A stretch of 64,000 bases of DNA from an uncultured Lachnospiraceae bacterium (GCA_900550285.1 URRW01000008.1:15796-79795); one strand, 5' to 3'; shown: positions 17,512 through 26,555, counted from the stretch's first letter. The notes: generated by a model not told the origin, from the letters alone. Made by a program: numbers and translations.

Positions 17512-18201
17512 TCACACCTTGAACCGGTAGCCCACGCCCCAGATTGTCTCGATATACTGGGGATTCGCCGTGTCCACCTCGATCTTCTCGCGGATCTTCT
17601 TGATGTGCACCGTTACCGTCGCAATGTCCCCGATGGATTCCATGTCCCAGATCTCCCGGAACAGTTCCTCCTTCGTAAACACATGGTTCGGGTTCTCCGC
17701 CAAAAAGGTCAGAAGGTCAAATTCCTTCGTCGTAAACGCCTTCTCCTCGCCGTTGATCCAGACGCGGCGGGCAGTCTTGTCGATCTTTAAGCCCCGGATC
17801 TCGATGATGTCGTTCGCCTTCTGATGGCTGCTCGTCAGCCGCTCGTACCGCGCCATATGTGCCTTCACGCGCGCCACCAGCTCGCTGGGTGAAAACGGCT
17901 TCGTCATATAATCGTCCGCCCCGAGCCCCAGCCCCCGGATCTTGTCGATGTCATCCTTCTTGGCGCTGACCATCAGGATCGGCACATTCTTCTCATCGCG
18001 GACGCGGCGGCACACCTCGAAGCCGTCCATGCCCGGAAGCATCAGATCCAGGACGATCAGGTCAAACTCCTCCTGCAGCGCGCGCAGCAGCCCCCTGTCC
18101 CCGGTATTCTCGATCTCAACGTCGAAGCCGCTCAGCTCCAGATAATCCTTCTCCAGATCCGCGATCGCCACTTCGTCCTCAATGATTAGTATTCTGCTCA
18201 T
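17512..18201 (-). CDS. OmpR/PhoB-family response regulator
   Basis: 229 residues. The receiver domain has EDE at residues 8-10, the phosphoacceptor Asp in LIVLDLMLPGMDGFEV and the conserved Lys in DYMTKPFSPSEL. The C-terminal winged-helix domain (FTTKEFDLLTFLAENPNHVFTKEEL, VTVHIKKIREKIE) binds DNA. It is paired with the histidine kinase encoded directly upstream on the same strand (23-base overlap). The overall form resembles the VanR/PhoP group; the target genes are not evident. Confidence 0.93.
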   Translation of the reverse strand: MSRILIIEDEVAIADLEKDYLELSGFDVEIENTGDRGLLRALQEEFDLIVLDLMLPGMDGFEVCRRVRDEKNVPILMVSAKKDDIDKIRGLGLGADDYMTKPFSPSELVARVKAHMARYERLTSSHQKANDIIEIRGLKIDKTARRVWINGEEKAFTTKEFDLLTFLAENPNHVFTKEELFREIWDMESIGDIATVTVHIKKIREKIEVDTANPQYIETIWGVGYRFKV

Positions 18202-19678
18202 CCGTATTTGCCTCCCTGTATTTGCGGATCACGAAATGAAGACAGGTTCCCTCGCCCTCTTTGCTGGTCGCCCAGATATAGCCGCCGTGATCCTCTATGA
18301 TTTTTTTCACAATGGACAGACCGATGCCGCTGCCGCCCTTCATGGAATTGCGGGACGCATCCGTGCGGTAAAAGCGCTCGAAAATATTTCCCAGATCCTT
18401 CGCCGCAATGCCCTTGCCGTTGTCCTCGATCTCCACGCGGATCGCATCCACCTCATCCAAAAGCCGGATGTCGATCACGCCCTTTTCCTTGTCCATATAT
18501 TTGATGCTGTTGCCGATAATATTGTTGATTACCTTCTTAAGCTGCTCCGGATCGGCAATGATCCTCGTCCCCGGATCGACCAGATTGGAATAATTCAGCT
18601 GGATATTCTTCGATTCCAGATCCAGCCCGACGTCCTCTGCACAGTCCTCAAAAAACTCCGCCACGTTGATCCGGTGGAAATTATAAGGGATCCGGTTGTT
18701 GTCGATGCTGGAATAATAGGTCAGCTCATTGATCAGCCTGTCCATATCGTTCGCCTTCGTGTAGATCGTGCGAAGATACTTGTCGCGGCGCTCCGGCGTA
18801 TCCGCCACGCCGTCGATGATCCCTTCCACATATCCCTTGATCGCAGTGATCGGCGTCTTTAGGTCGTGGGTAATGTTGCTGATCAGCTCCCGGTTCTGCT
18901 TCTCATTCTGCAGCTTCTCTTCCGTGGACTCCTTGAGCCGCAGGCGCATATCCTCATAGTTGCGGTACAGCTCCCCGATCTCGTTGTCGTCGTCCGATTC
19001 CAGAATATAGTCGAAATTGCCCTCCGCGATCTTCTGCATCGCCAGATTCAGCCTGTTGATCGGCGAAAAAACGCCCTTGTGGATCCACTGCGTCAAAACC
19101 ATGCTCGTCAGCACCAGTATAAAAATGATCGCCAGAAACATATCCATCAGAAACGTCTTGGAGATCACGCTCGTGATCCGCGTCACGATAAACACGCTTC
19201 CCTCCGCGCCGTCCGAAAACCGGAAATCCACCTGCTTTACCAGCTTGCGCAGGTCGTTAAAGTAAAACGCCGAATCCGCCCGCTCGCTCTCCTGCCCGTA
19301 GACCGGAAGCCTGTTCCATATCTTCTCCGCCGCCTCCTGATTGCCCGCATAAAAAATCCCGTCGTCTTTGCGCACAATAATATAGGAAGAATATTCGGAT
19401 GCCTCTTCATTCAGCTCTTCCAGATAGCCGCTGTCCTCCAGACGCGCTTCATCGTCCCGCGCCGTATTCAGGATCTTGTTAAACAGCTCGTTGGTCGCCC
19501 CGCTGAACCCGTCGATCGTATCCGACATCATCGTATAGTCGCTCAGCTCCAGCCCGTAGGTCGGTTCATCCGTATGAACCATGACCGCGCCGATCATGAT
19601 AAATGCGACCAGAGACAAAAGCACCGGCAGCAAAATGATCGTCAAAAAAGTAATCGCCAGTTTTGTTTTGAATTTCAT
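18179..19678 (-). CDS. HAMP-containing sensor histidine kinase
   Basis: 499 residues. Two membrane segments (about residues 8-32 and 178-198) bracket an extracytoplasmic sensor region of about 150 residues. A HAMP domain follows (FSPINRLNLAMQKIAEGNFDY), then HisKA with the phosphoacceptor in NITHDLKTPITAIKGYVEG, and a HATPase domain with NIIGNSIKYMD, DNGKGI and GSGIGLSIVKKI. It is the partner of the OmpR-type regulator and overlaps it by 23 bases. The signal is unknown. Confidence 0.93.
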   Translation of the reverse strand: MKFKTKLAITFLTIILLPVLLSLVAFIMIGAVMVHTDEPTYGLELSDYTMMSDTIDGFSGATNELFNKILNTARDDEARLEDSGYLEELNEEASEYSSYIIVRKDDGIFYAGNQEAAEKIWNRLPVYGQESERADSAFYFNDLRKLVKQVDFRFSDGAEGSVFIVTRITSVISKTFLMDMFLAIIFILVLTSMVLTQWIHKGVFSPINRLNLAMQKIAEGNFDYILESDDDNEIGELYRNYEDMRLRLKESTEEKLQNEKQNRELISNITHDLKTPITAIKGYVEGIIDGVADTPERRDKYLRTIYTKANDMDRLINELTYYSSIDNNRIPYNFHRINVAEFFEDCAEDVGLDLESKNIQLNYSNLVDPGTRIIADPEQLKKVINNIIGNSIKYMDKEKGVIDIRLLDEVDAIRVEIEDNGKGIAAKDLGNIFERFYRTDASRNSMKGGSGIGLSIVKKIIEDHGGYIWATSKEGEGTCLHFVIRKYREANTDEQNTNH

Positions 19679-19860
19679 GATAATCTCCCCGCTGATAATA
19701 TCAGTATATCATAATCGTCCCTTCCTTTATATTAAATGAGCGGGATATATTTCTAAAAAAATTCTAAAGTCCTTTTTGCCGCTGTCCCTGCCCTGCTCCG
19801 GCTCCAAAAACAGGCTGCATCGGGCTGCTGCCTTTTCTCTTAATTTTTTTCAAAAACATG

Positions 19861-19920
19861 TTGACATTCTTCCTTTCCTCTGGTATGATTCAATCATGAT
19901 AACAGTAATCGTTATTATTT
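19861..19920 (+). promoter_or_regulatory. Promoter and Fur/PerR-type operator of the perR operon
   Basis: TTGACA (19861-19866) and TATGAT (19884-19889) are spaced by 17 bases, an excellent sigma-A promoter. Directly downstream lies the dyad TGATAAC-AGTAATC-GTTATTA at about 19897-19917, similar to Fur-family boxes and placed to block initiation. Autoregulation by the downstream Fur-family protein is the natural reading; it is inferred. Confidence 0.72.
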
Positions 19921-19938
19921 AGAGAGGAGATGGTACAG

Positions 19939-20337
19939 ATGCCGGCCTTGAAATACAGCCGCCAGCGGGAAGCGATCAAGAACTTCCTCATGACGCGCCG
20001 TGATCACCCGACCGCAGATGTCGTTTACCACTCTCTGCGAACCGAATTCCCCAATATCAGCCTCGGTACCGTATATCGAAATCTGACGCTGCTTGCCGAT
20101 CTGGGAGAGATTTCCCGGCTCAGGCTCGGGGATGGCGTTGATCACTTCGATGCCGATACAAGCCGCCATTATCATTTTGTCTGCAGCAGATGTCATTCCG
20201 TATCGGATCTTGACATTGAACTCCCGGACGCATTCGATATGCTTCACGGGACTGACAGATACGGCAACCGGATCGAAGGGCACGTCTCATATTTTTATGG
20301 AACCTGCAGCTGCTGCAGCAATGTTGCTTCCAGCTGA
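19939..20337 (+). CDS. perR: Fur-family repressor, PerR-like
   Basis: 132 residues. The winged helix (SRQREAIKNFLMTRRDHPTADVVYHSLR, SLGTVYRNLTLLADLGEI) is followed by a dimerisation domain with likely regulatory-metal residues in DHFDADTSRHYHF. Two CXXC pairs (CSRC, CSCC) fit the structural zinc site. PerR rather than Fur is favoured because the next gene is a peroxide-reducing rubrerythrin. The start at 19939 is chosen because AGAGGAG lies nine bases upstream; the in-frame ATG at 19930 abuts that site. Confidence 0.85.
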   Translation: MPALKYSRQREAIKNFLMTRRDHPTADVVYHSLRTEFPNISLGTVYRNLTLLADLGEISRLRLGDGVDHFDADTSRHYHFVCSRCHSVSDLDIELPDAFDMLHGTDRYGNRIEGHVSYFYGTCSCCSNVASS

Positions 20338-20407
20338 CTGCAAACCAAACTTACGATCTTCCCACCGCACAGGGGAGGACTTTTAAAAACGAAAGGGGAT
20401 TTTTATC

Positions 20408-20950
20408 ATGAAAAAATTTGTATGTTCTGTATGTGGTTACGTTTATGAAGGCGAGGCAGCTCCCGCAGAGTGCCCTGTATGCCATGTTCCCGCTTCCAAG
20501 TTCATCGAGCAGACGGATGAGAGAAGCTGGGCTTCCGAGCACGTTGTAGGTGTTGCTCAGGGCGCTCCCGAAGACATCATCGCTGACCTGAGAGCAAACT
20601 TCGAGGGCGAGTGCTCTGAAGTTGGTATGTACCTGGCTATGGCTAGAGTTGCTCACAGAGAAGGCTATCCTGAGATCGGCCTGTACTGGGAGAAGGCTGC
20701 TTACGAAGAGGCTGAGCACGCTTCCAAGTTCGCTGAGCTGCTGGGCGAGGTTGTTACCAACTCCACAAAGAAGAACCTTGAGATGAGAGTAGAGGCTGAG
20801 AACGGCGCTACCGCTGGTAAGACCGATCTGGCTAAGAGAGCAAAGGCTCTGAACCTGGATGCAATCCATGACACCGTTCATGAGATGGCTCGCGACGAGG
20901 CTCGTCACGGCAAAGCATTCGAGGGTCTGCTCAAGAGATACTTCGGCTAA
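20408..20950 (+). CDS. Reverse rubrerythrin
   Basis: 180 residues. The N-terminal rubredoxin-like iron site (CSVCGYVYEG and CPVCHVPASKF) precedes a four-helix di-iron domain with Glu-rich motifs (FEGECSEVGMYLAMARVAHREG, AAYEEAEHASKF, DEARHGKAF). This is the domain order of reverse rubrerythrin, which reduces hydrogen peroxide, and sometimes oxygen, in anaerobes. It lies 70 bases after perR, in the same operon, and is followed by a terminator. Codon use is strongly biased (GCT, GTT, AGA, GAG) compared with the GCC/GCG-rich neighbours, as expected of a very highly expressed gene. Confidence 0.92.
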   Translation: MKKFVCSVCGYVYEGEAAPAECPVCHVPASKFIEQTDERSWASEHVVGVAQGAPEDIIADLRANFEGECSEVGMYLAMARVAHREGYPEIGLYWEKAAYEEAEHASKFAELLGEVVTNSTKKNLEMRVEAENGATAGKTDLAKRAKALNLDAIHDTVHEMARDEARHGKAFEGLLKRYFG

Positions 20951-20976
20951 GAAGAATCCGCTGAAATAAAGGATTT

Positions 20977-21015
20977 TAAAAGAGGAACGGGATTTTGTCC
21001 TGTTCCTCTTTTTTG
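20977..21015 (+). terminator. Rho-independent terminator of the perR-rubrerythrin operon
   Basis: The stem AAAGAGGAAC / GTTCCTCTTT and a trailing T-run sit 27 bases after the rubrerythrin stop. Confidence 0.85.
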
Positions 21016-21067
21016 TGTGCGCAAAAGAAATGCTGTGGACTGATTGTGTACTTCTGCGGCAGTCTGT

Positions 21068-21445
21068 TCAGCACAGCTCTTTTTTTGCCGCCTTCACGCT
21101 CTTTGCATAGTTTTCGTCCACCCGCTCCAACAGATATTTCGGGGACAGAAACGCCGCGTCGTGCAGCGTTTCCAGCGCGTCCTTCTGCTGCCGTGTCATC
21201 CCGGACGGCACTACGACGCGCGTCTGCCACACCGATACACATCCCGTAAATTCCACCATCCAGAACAGCGGCTCCATGCTCTTCTCCATTTTTCCATGCA
21301 AAACTGCCTGATCGTATCCTGCCGTCTCAATCAGCCTGCCGATATGGGACGGAACCGGCTCCTCCACGCTTCCGTCGGGCAAAATCAGACATTCGCAGCT
21401 ATCCTCATCCTCCCGATGCTTATGTATAAATTCCAATGCCGTCAT
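21068..21445 (-). CDS. Small protein of unknown function
   Basis: 125 residues from the ATG at 21445, which has GGAGGGG five bases upstream. I do not recognise a family. The sequence is soluble and mixed: an N-terminal segment with an acidic patch (HREDEDSCECLILPDG), a central WMVEFTGCVSVWQTRVVVPSG that looks beta-stranded, and a basic, Lys-rich C-terminal helix (AKSVKAAKKEL). It has no signal peptide or membrane segment. It is convergent with the perR operon. Confidence 0.65.
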   Translation of the reverse strand: MTALEFIHKHREDEDSCECLILPDGSVEEPVPSHIGRLIETAGYDQAVLHGKMEKSMEPLFWMVEFTGCVSVWQTRVVVPSGMTRQQKDALETLHDAAFLSPKYLLERVDENYAKSVKAAKKELC

Positions 21446-21660
21446 AGCTGCCCCTCCTTCGGTCCGCATCCGCTTTTTGAATCTGTTTTCAGAATATCAA
21501 ACGCATCCCTATTTGTAAATAAACAGTTTTCGGCTTTTCTATCCGGACGGGCTTTTTTATGAAAATCTTAAAAAACTTTTCCTGCCTTTTTCACTTTTTT
21601 CTGATAGGGTAAATAAAATCACAAAAAACGCCGCCCCGGCGGCATGGAGGAATATACGAT

Positions 21661-22293
21661 ATGCTTTCGTTTTTTATAGATGCGGCATCCGGCGTCCTCG
21701 CCGTCCTGCCCTTTCTGATCATACTGGAAATTGCCGCCCGCAGGCTCATCCCCGTCCTTCCGCTCCGGCATCTGGCCGGCGCCGGCCTGCTGAGCTTTTT
21801 GCTTGCCGCGCTCTTATCCGTCGCGCACGTTCCCGGTCTTTACCAGTTCTGCGCGGGTCTTCGCTTCAGCCTTGTCCCTTTTTCCCAGATTCCGGTGCAT
21901 CCGCTCTGGTATGCGCTGTACCTCCTTTTCTTTTTGCTGCTCGGGACGATGCTGCCGCTGCTCTTTACCTTTTTTCAGAAAATGGGCGTCTGCATCCTGT
22001 ACGGCTTTGGATTTGCACTCACCATCGAGCTTCTGCGGATTTTTACGCTCCATTCCTCCGGCGTGGACGCGCTGATCGCTGCCGCCGGCGGCGCATGCTG
22101 CGGATACTCCCTTTTTCTTCTGATCCGCAGGATGTTCCCCCGCTTTTGCGCCTCGTGCCTTTTGACCGCCGACTGCATCCGCAGACACCCCGCCCTGAAA
22201 TGGGAAGGATGCCTGCTTACCCTTTCCGCGCTCGGAAGCGCCCTGCTTCTTGCGCCCCTGATTCGGGAAACCGCTGCAGCGCTGTTTTTGTGA
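21661..22293 (+). CDS. VanZ-like membrane protein
   Basis: 210 residues with about five membrane segments. The order FSLVPFSQIP, then a segment ending GTMLPLLFTFFQKMGV, then FGFALTIELLRIFTLHSSGVDALIAAAGGACCGY, matches the VanZ-like family, where the E-L-x-R and D-x-x-x-N/A-x-x-G positions are conserved. The molecular role of the family is poorly known; some members affect resistance to glycopeptides. Here it stands alone. Its stop is five bases from that of the convergent gene. Confidence 0.75.
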   Translation: MLSFFIDAASGVLAVLPFLIILEIAARRLIPVLPLRHLAGAGLLSFLLAALLSVAHVPGLYQFCAGLRFSLVPFSQIPVHPLWYALYLLFFLLLGTMLPLLFTFFQKMGVCILYGFGFALTIELLRIFTLHSSGVDALIAAAGGACCGYSLFLLIRRMFPRFCASCLLTADCIRRHPALKWEGCLLTLSALGSALLLAPLIRETAAALFL

Positions 22294-22298
22294 AGCGC

Positions 22299-23495
22299 TT
22301 ACATCGTATAGCTTACCGCATTCACATAAATGGTGTTTTCCTCCGCACCGGTTTCCTCTTCCTGCGCCCCTTCCTTTTCCAGATCTGTAAATTCGCTTAC
22401 CCCATAGGACTGCAGCCGCAAAATCCCCCTGACCGCCTCCGTGCTCTGTACCTCCGCACAGTTACGGACAAAAATTCTGTCCCGCAACTCTTCTTCTCCC
22501 AGCTCCGGAGAAATCTGCACCTCCGCGCATTCTGCCGCCGTCACAGCCCCCGCTTCCTGCAAAAGCTTCCGATCTACCAAAAGCTCGCTCTCCCTGCGGA
22601 TCAGCCGTCCTTTGTAAACGATCGTACCGCCGCTTTTTTTGCACACCCTGTGGAAAATCTCCTCATTTTCCCCGGCAACAAACGCTTTTCCCTCAACCTG
22701 TAAAAATTCCAGCTCTTCCAACGCCTTACCATCCCGGATCTCTGCGCTTCCCAGCACCAGAATTTTTTTCCCGTAACGCGGGATCAGCTGTCCGTCCACA
22801 CAAACGTCGTCATTGATACACACGCATCCGTCCGGAACAAGGACAATATCCACATCTTCCTCAAGCACTTCCACCGCAGCCTCCAGCAAGGACTCTGCAA
22901 CAACCGCCTTCGGCGCACGGATTTTCACCCCTTTTTCCACCAGCTTCCTCACGTCTTCTTCCGCCCCTGTCATCTGCACCTCTTTGATGCAAAAATACCG
23001 CGCTCCCTGCTTTGCCCGCGCTGCAAACACCCGGTCTGCCACCAACGCCTTTTCTACCAAAACAGCGTCGTCCGGATAGGCGAGCGTTTTTCCGTTGCAG
23101 GTTAAAATTCCCGCCAGCGCGCTGCCCATGCTTTCCGGATAAACCACTTTGCCGTTTACCTGAATGCCCTTATAATTTTTCAATGCCTCCTTCGCGCCCT
23201 TTTCCACATACAGCTTCCCGTTGATCTGAAGCCGGATTTTCCCGTTTCCCGCCTCATTTCCCGTCAGATGATAGACGCCGTTGTGCATTACATACTGTTC
23301 GTCCTCCTCTACTTTTTCAATGGAGGACGCCTGAATGCTTACCTGATAACGCGCCAGAAGCTCCTGTGTCCGCGACGTTACGAGAACCTGCGCCGCACAG
23401 ATGTCGATTTTGCCGTACTGTTCCAATGTTTCCTCCGATACGCTGCGCAGATCACAGTCTGCTGCATGGACCGATAAATTTTTCTTTTCACTCAT
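22299..23495 (-). CDS. Repetitive protein of unknown function, downstream of an ECF sigma factor
   Basis: 398 residues; I do not recognise the family. After a ~90-residue N-terminal region the chain is built from short beta-like repeats alternating hydrophobic and polar residues (ILTCNGKTLAYPDDAVLVEKALVADRVFA, CVCINDDVCVDGQLIPRYGKKILVLGSAEI). They suggest a beta-solenoid or bactofilin-like fold. It has no membrane segment or signal peptide. It follows the ECF sigma factor gene by 19 bases, so it is probably co-transcribed and could regulate it or be its effector. That role is inference from position only. Confidence 0.72.
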   Translation of the reverse strand: MSEKKNLSVHAADCDLRSVSEETLEQYGKIDICAAQVLVTSRTQELLARYQVSIQASSIEKVEEDEQYVMHNGVYHLTGNEAGNGKIRLQINGKLYVEKGAKEALKNYKGIQVNGKVVYPESMGSALAGILTCNGKTLAYPDDAVLVEKALVADRVFAARAKQGARYFCIKEVQMTGAEEDVRKLVEKGVKIRAPKAVVAESLLEAAVEVLEEDVDIVLVPDGCVCINDDVCVDGQLIPRYGKKILVLGSAEIRDGKALEELEFLQVEGKAFVAGENEEIFHRVCKKSGGTIVYKGRLIRRESELLVDRKLLQEAGAVTAAECAEVQISPELGEEELRDRIFVRNCAEVQSTEAVRGILRLQSYGVSEFTDLEKEGAQEEETGAEENTIYVNAVSYTM

Positions 23496-23514
23496 TTTTG
23501 ATACCGCCTTTCTT

Positions 23515-23979
23515 TCATTCCTTCATTTTCAGCTCCGGAAAATATTTCTGAAGCTTTCTTCTTGCCGCCAACAGCTTCGACCGCACCGTAGACGCCGGAA
23601 GTCCGAAAACCTCCCCGATCTCCGACGCATTATAATCCTCAAAATACCGCAGCCAGAACATCGCCCGCTCCTGCGGCTCCAGATACCCGCAAAGCTGCAT
23701 GACCATCGCCCCCGAAAAATCCTCGCTGTAGATTCCCTGCCCATCCGTAAAGGGCTCTTCCCTTTTTCGTCTGGCACGGTCGATCAGTATGTTTTTCGCC
23801 GTCCGATACAGCCACGCCCTGCCCTGCTTTTCATCCAGCTTTTCCAGCTGATCCGAATGTTCCAGCGCGCGCAGGAACGCTTCCTGCACAATGTCCTCCG
23901 CAGCCGCCTTTCCTCCCGCGCTCCTTGTCATATAGTTGACAAGCTCGCGAAAATACCGACCATACAAAAGAGCTACCAT
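23515..23979 (-). CDS. ECF-type RNA polymerase sigma factor
   Basis: 154 residues. Region 2 (YFRELVNYMTRSAGGKAAAEDIVQEAFLRALEH, then ARAWLYRTAKNILIDRARRK-like) and region 4 (EPQERAMFWLRYFEDYNASEIGEVFGLPASTVRSKLLAARRKL) are both complete, with a short acidic linker between. It directs RNA polymerase to a small set of promoters. The start at 23979 has GGGAGG five bases upstream. An overlapping upstream frame (23831-24103) has its own strong ribosome site, so translation may be coupled. No classic membrane anti-sigma factor is adjacent. Confidence 0.85.
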   Translation of the reverse strand: MVALLYGRYFRELVNYMTRSAGGKAAAEDIVQEAFLRALEHSDQLEKLDEKQGRAWLYRTAKNILIDRARRKREEPFTDGQGIYSEDFSGAMVMQLCGYLEPQERAMFWLRYFEDYNASEIGEVFGLPASTVRSKLLAARRKLQKYFPELKMKE

Positions 23980-24103
23980 GTTTTCCTCCCAACCGCCCCG
24001 GCACCTGTTCCCTGCCGCTTTTTACTTCCTTTTCCTGCGCCCGACGCCACTGCCGTTCCCGCTCATTTTGTTCTTCTATCATTCTGTCCATCCAGTTATC
24101 CAT
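23831..24103 (-). CDS. Small leader frame overlapping the sigma factor gene
   Basis: A 90-codon frame from the ATG at 24103, preceded by AAGGAGG with a seven-base spacer. Its first ~40 codons give a charged, plausible helix (MDRMIEEQNERERQWRRAQE). The last ~50 codons overlap the sigma factor gene out of frame and give low-complexity, Gly/Arg/Cys-rich sequence typical of a shadow. It could be a coupling leader peptide, a real small protein, or a displaced N-terminus of the sigma factor after a frameshift. I cannot decide among these. Confidence 0.4.
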   Translation of the reverse strand: MDNWMDRMIEEQNERERQWRRAQEKEVKSGREQVPGRLGGKHGSSFVWSVFSRACQLYDKERGRKGGCGGHCAGSVPARAGTFGSAGKAG

Positions 24104-24267
24104 CCGCTTTCCTCCTTCCTCCAACGGCAGGCAGGGCTGCGCAGCCTGCTTTTCTGTCTTTGTCCTGCTTCATATGGAAAACGAATGGAAACCCGAAAGT
24201 GTTGTCCTTTTTCAAAAATTTCAGCAGATTTTTTATTGGGTGGGAAAGGGACTTTTTGATTGGATAT

Positions 24268-24314
24268 AAAAAAGCGGCGGGAAACACCGGAAAATCCCGA
24301 TATTCCCTGCCGCA
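24268..24314 (-). terminator. Rho-independent terminator after pgi
   Basis: On the minus strand GCGGCAGGGAA and TTTCCCGCCGC pair around TCGG/CCGG and are followed by six Ts. It lies about 40 bases after the pgi stop. Confidence 0.85.
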
Positions 24315-24353
24315 TTCCATACTCTGTCAAAACGCCTTTCCGGCTTTCCTGCC

Positions 24354-25700
24354 TTACAGCCTCTTAAGCAGCTCCGCCCTCTGCTCCTCATAGCCGGGCT
24401 TTCCCAACAGCGCGAACATATTCTTCTTATAGCTCTCAACGCCGGGCTGATTGAACGGATTCACACCGAGCATATAGCCGCTTACGCCGCACGCAAACTC
24501 AAAGAAGTAAAACAGCTGTCCCAGATAAAACTCATTGACTTCCGGCACATTTATCATAAAGTTCGGAACCTGACCGTCCGTATGCGCCAAAATCGTGCCG
24601 TTCATCGCGCTCTTATTTACAAAATCAACCGTCTTTCCCGCCAGATAATTCAAGCCGTCCAGATCCACCGGTTCTTCATTGATCACGATCTCCTCGCGGG
24701 AAGTCTCCACGTTGATGACCGTCTCAAACATGATCCGCGCGCCGTCCTGAATGAACTGCCCCATCGAATGCAGATCCGTTGTCAGATCCACGCTCGCCGG
24801 GAAAATGCCCCGCTGATCCTTGCCCTCGCTCTCGCCATAGAGCTGCTTCCACCATTCGGAAACGTAGTGCACGCTCGGCTCATAATTTGCAAGGATCTCG
24901 ACCGCTTTGCCCTTTCTGAGCATAATATTGCGGAGAGCGGCATATTTTACCGCATCATTTTCTTCAAATGCCGCGTTCAGCGCCCGCTCCCTTGCGCTCG
25001 CCGCGCCTTCCATCAGCTTATCAATATCCGCGCCGCTTACCGCGATCGGCAAAAGCCCTACTGCCGTCAGAACGGAAAAACGTCCGCCCACATCGTCCGG
25101 TACGACAAATTCTTCATATCCTTCTTCATCCGCCACTTTCTTCAAAGCGCCCTTCGCCCTGTCGGTCGTCGCATAAATCCGCTTTGCAGCCTCCTGCCTG
25201 CCGTATTTCTTTTCCAGCAGCTCCTTAAATACGCGGAATGCGATCGCCGGCTCCGTTGTCGTTCCGGATTTGGAAATCATATTGATCGAGAAATCACGAT
25301 CCCCGATCACGTCCATCAGATGCCTGATATAAGTGGAACTGATGGAATTGCCTACAAAATAAATCTCAGGAGTTTTGCGGACGCTTCTGTCCACTGTATT
25401 GTAAAAGCTGTGCCTTAAAAACTCGATGGCAGCGCGCGCGCCCAGATAAGAACCGCCGATGCCGATTACCAGAAGCACCTCGGAATCGCCCTGGATCTTT
25501 TCCGCCGCCTTCTTGATCCTTGCAAACTCTTCCTTATCATAGTTTACCGGAAGATCGATCCAGCCCAGAAAATCATTGCCCGCGCCCTTTCTGGATACCA
25601 GCAGCTCCTTTGCGTCCAGCGCCAGCTTCTTCACGTTCTCAACTTCATGCTCCGCAACAAAACATACCGCCTTGCTGTAGTCGAATGTTACTCTATTCAT
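24354..25700 (-). CDS. pgi: Glucose-6-phosphate isomerase
   Basis: 448 residues, the normal length for the bacterial Firmicutes type. It interconverts glucose-6-phosphate and fructose-6-phosphate in the cytoplasm. The first signature (VVPDDVGGRFSVLTAVGLLPIAVSG) and the second-half block (GVNPFNQPGVESYKKNMFALLG) are intact, as are the phosphosugar-binding stretches LLVIGIGGSYLGARAAIEF and ISKSGTTTEPAIAFR. The start at 25700 follows CAGGAGG. It is a single gene with its own terminator. Confidence 0.96.
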   Translation of the reverse strand: MNRVTFDYSKAVCFVAEHEVENVKKLALDAKELLVSRKGAGNDFLGWIDLPVNYDKEEFARIKKAAEKIQGDSEVLLVIGIGGSYLGARAAIEFLRHSFYNTVDRSVRKTPEIYFVGNSISSTYIRHLMDVIGDRDFSINMISKSGTTTEPAIAFRVFKELLEKKYGRQEAAKRIYATTDRAKGALKKVADEEGYEEFVVPDDVGGRFSVLTAVGLLPIAVSGADIDKLMEGAASARERALNAAFEENDAVKYAALRNIMLRKGKAVEILANYEPSVHYVSEWWKQLYGESEGKDQRGIFPASVDLTTDLHSMGQFIQDGARIMFETVINVETSREEIVINEEPVDLDGLNYLAGKTVDFVNKSAMNGTILAHTDGQVPNFMINVPEVNEFYLGQLFYFFEFACGVSGYMLGVNPFNQPGVESYKKNMFALLGKPGYEEQRAELLKRL

Positions 25701-25877
25701 TTTGTAACCCTCCTGTTTTATCTGCCTGCCCTGCCGGGAGGCATCCTCTGTTGTCCGGCTCGCACTGCCGAAGGCACTTCTAAGATCCCCAATGTCTTGT
25801 CCTGCGCTTTGCCTCTTTAACCCGCTATAAGTTTAGCAAAAATACATCTTATTTTCAAGCCAAAAATCCGGCAAATC

Positions 25878-26555
25878 TTACAAAAATTCCTGCAAAAGCT
25901 GTTCCAGCTCCGCCTTTTCCACAAAATCCTCTCCCGCCGTTTTTTCCACGCCCCCAAAATCCTCTTTCCTGCCTTTTCCTGACGCTGCCGGTCTGTTTTC
26001 CTGCTCCTGCGCTTCCAGATAGACATTATCCCGCTTTACACCATCTAAGCGCACCGCCATCCGGTTGTCCAAAAAATCTTCCAGCGCCGTTTTGAGCTTC
26101 TCCTGCTTTCCCGCCGCATCTGCAATGCCCGCCGCCGAAAAATGCAGAAGCAACGACAAAAATGCCAGCAAATAAAAAGGAAAGATCTCCCTCAGCGTTT
26201 CTCCTGCGATCATCCCCAGACATGCCCCAAGACCGTCCGTAAAAACCGACAGCAAAAGAAGCTGCCCCGCCGCCATTTCCCAAAACCGCAGGCTGAATTT
26301 CCCGATCCGTATCCCCTGCATGAATTTTTCCACAAAAACGCCCGTGTTTACCACTCCGCCGTTTAACTCGTAGCAGCTCTGGAATTTCAGCCTGCACTGC
26401 TTAAGCAGCACATTTTCCGTGGCAGACAAACTGCCTGCCTCACAAAGTAGCTTTCCCAGCCGCATACCCGTCAGAAATCTGCATACAATGCTTAATAACA
26501 GAAAGGCTGCCGATAATGTAAAAAATAAAAAATGCTCCTCCAGAAATATAACCAT
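25878..26555 (-). CDS. Membrane protein of unknown function
   Basis: About 225 residues from the ATG at 26555 (GGGGGA nearby); in-frame starts at 26567 and further upstream are possible. It has an N-terminal membrane segment (FLFFTLSAAFLLLSIVCRFLTG), a conserved-looking cytoplasmic stretch (RFQSCYELN-like, NTGVFVEKFMQGIRIG), two further membrane segments, and a charged C-terminal tail rich in Glu/Lys. I recall similar Lachnospiraceae membrane proteins of unknown role but cannot name a family. It is divergent from the TSCPD-murG unit. Confidence 0.6.
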   Translation of the reverse strand: MVIFLEEHFLFFTLSAAFLLLSIVCRFLTGMRLGKLLCEAGSLSATENVLLKQCRLKFQSCYELNGGVVNTGVFVEKFMQGIRIGKFSLRFWEMAAGQLLLLSVFTDGLGACLGMIAGETLREIFPFYLLAFLSLLLHFSAAGIADAAGKQEKLKTALEDFLDNRMAVRLDGVKRDNVYLEAQEQENRPAASGKGRKEDFGGVEKTAGEDFVEKAELEQLLQEFL

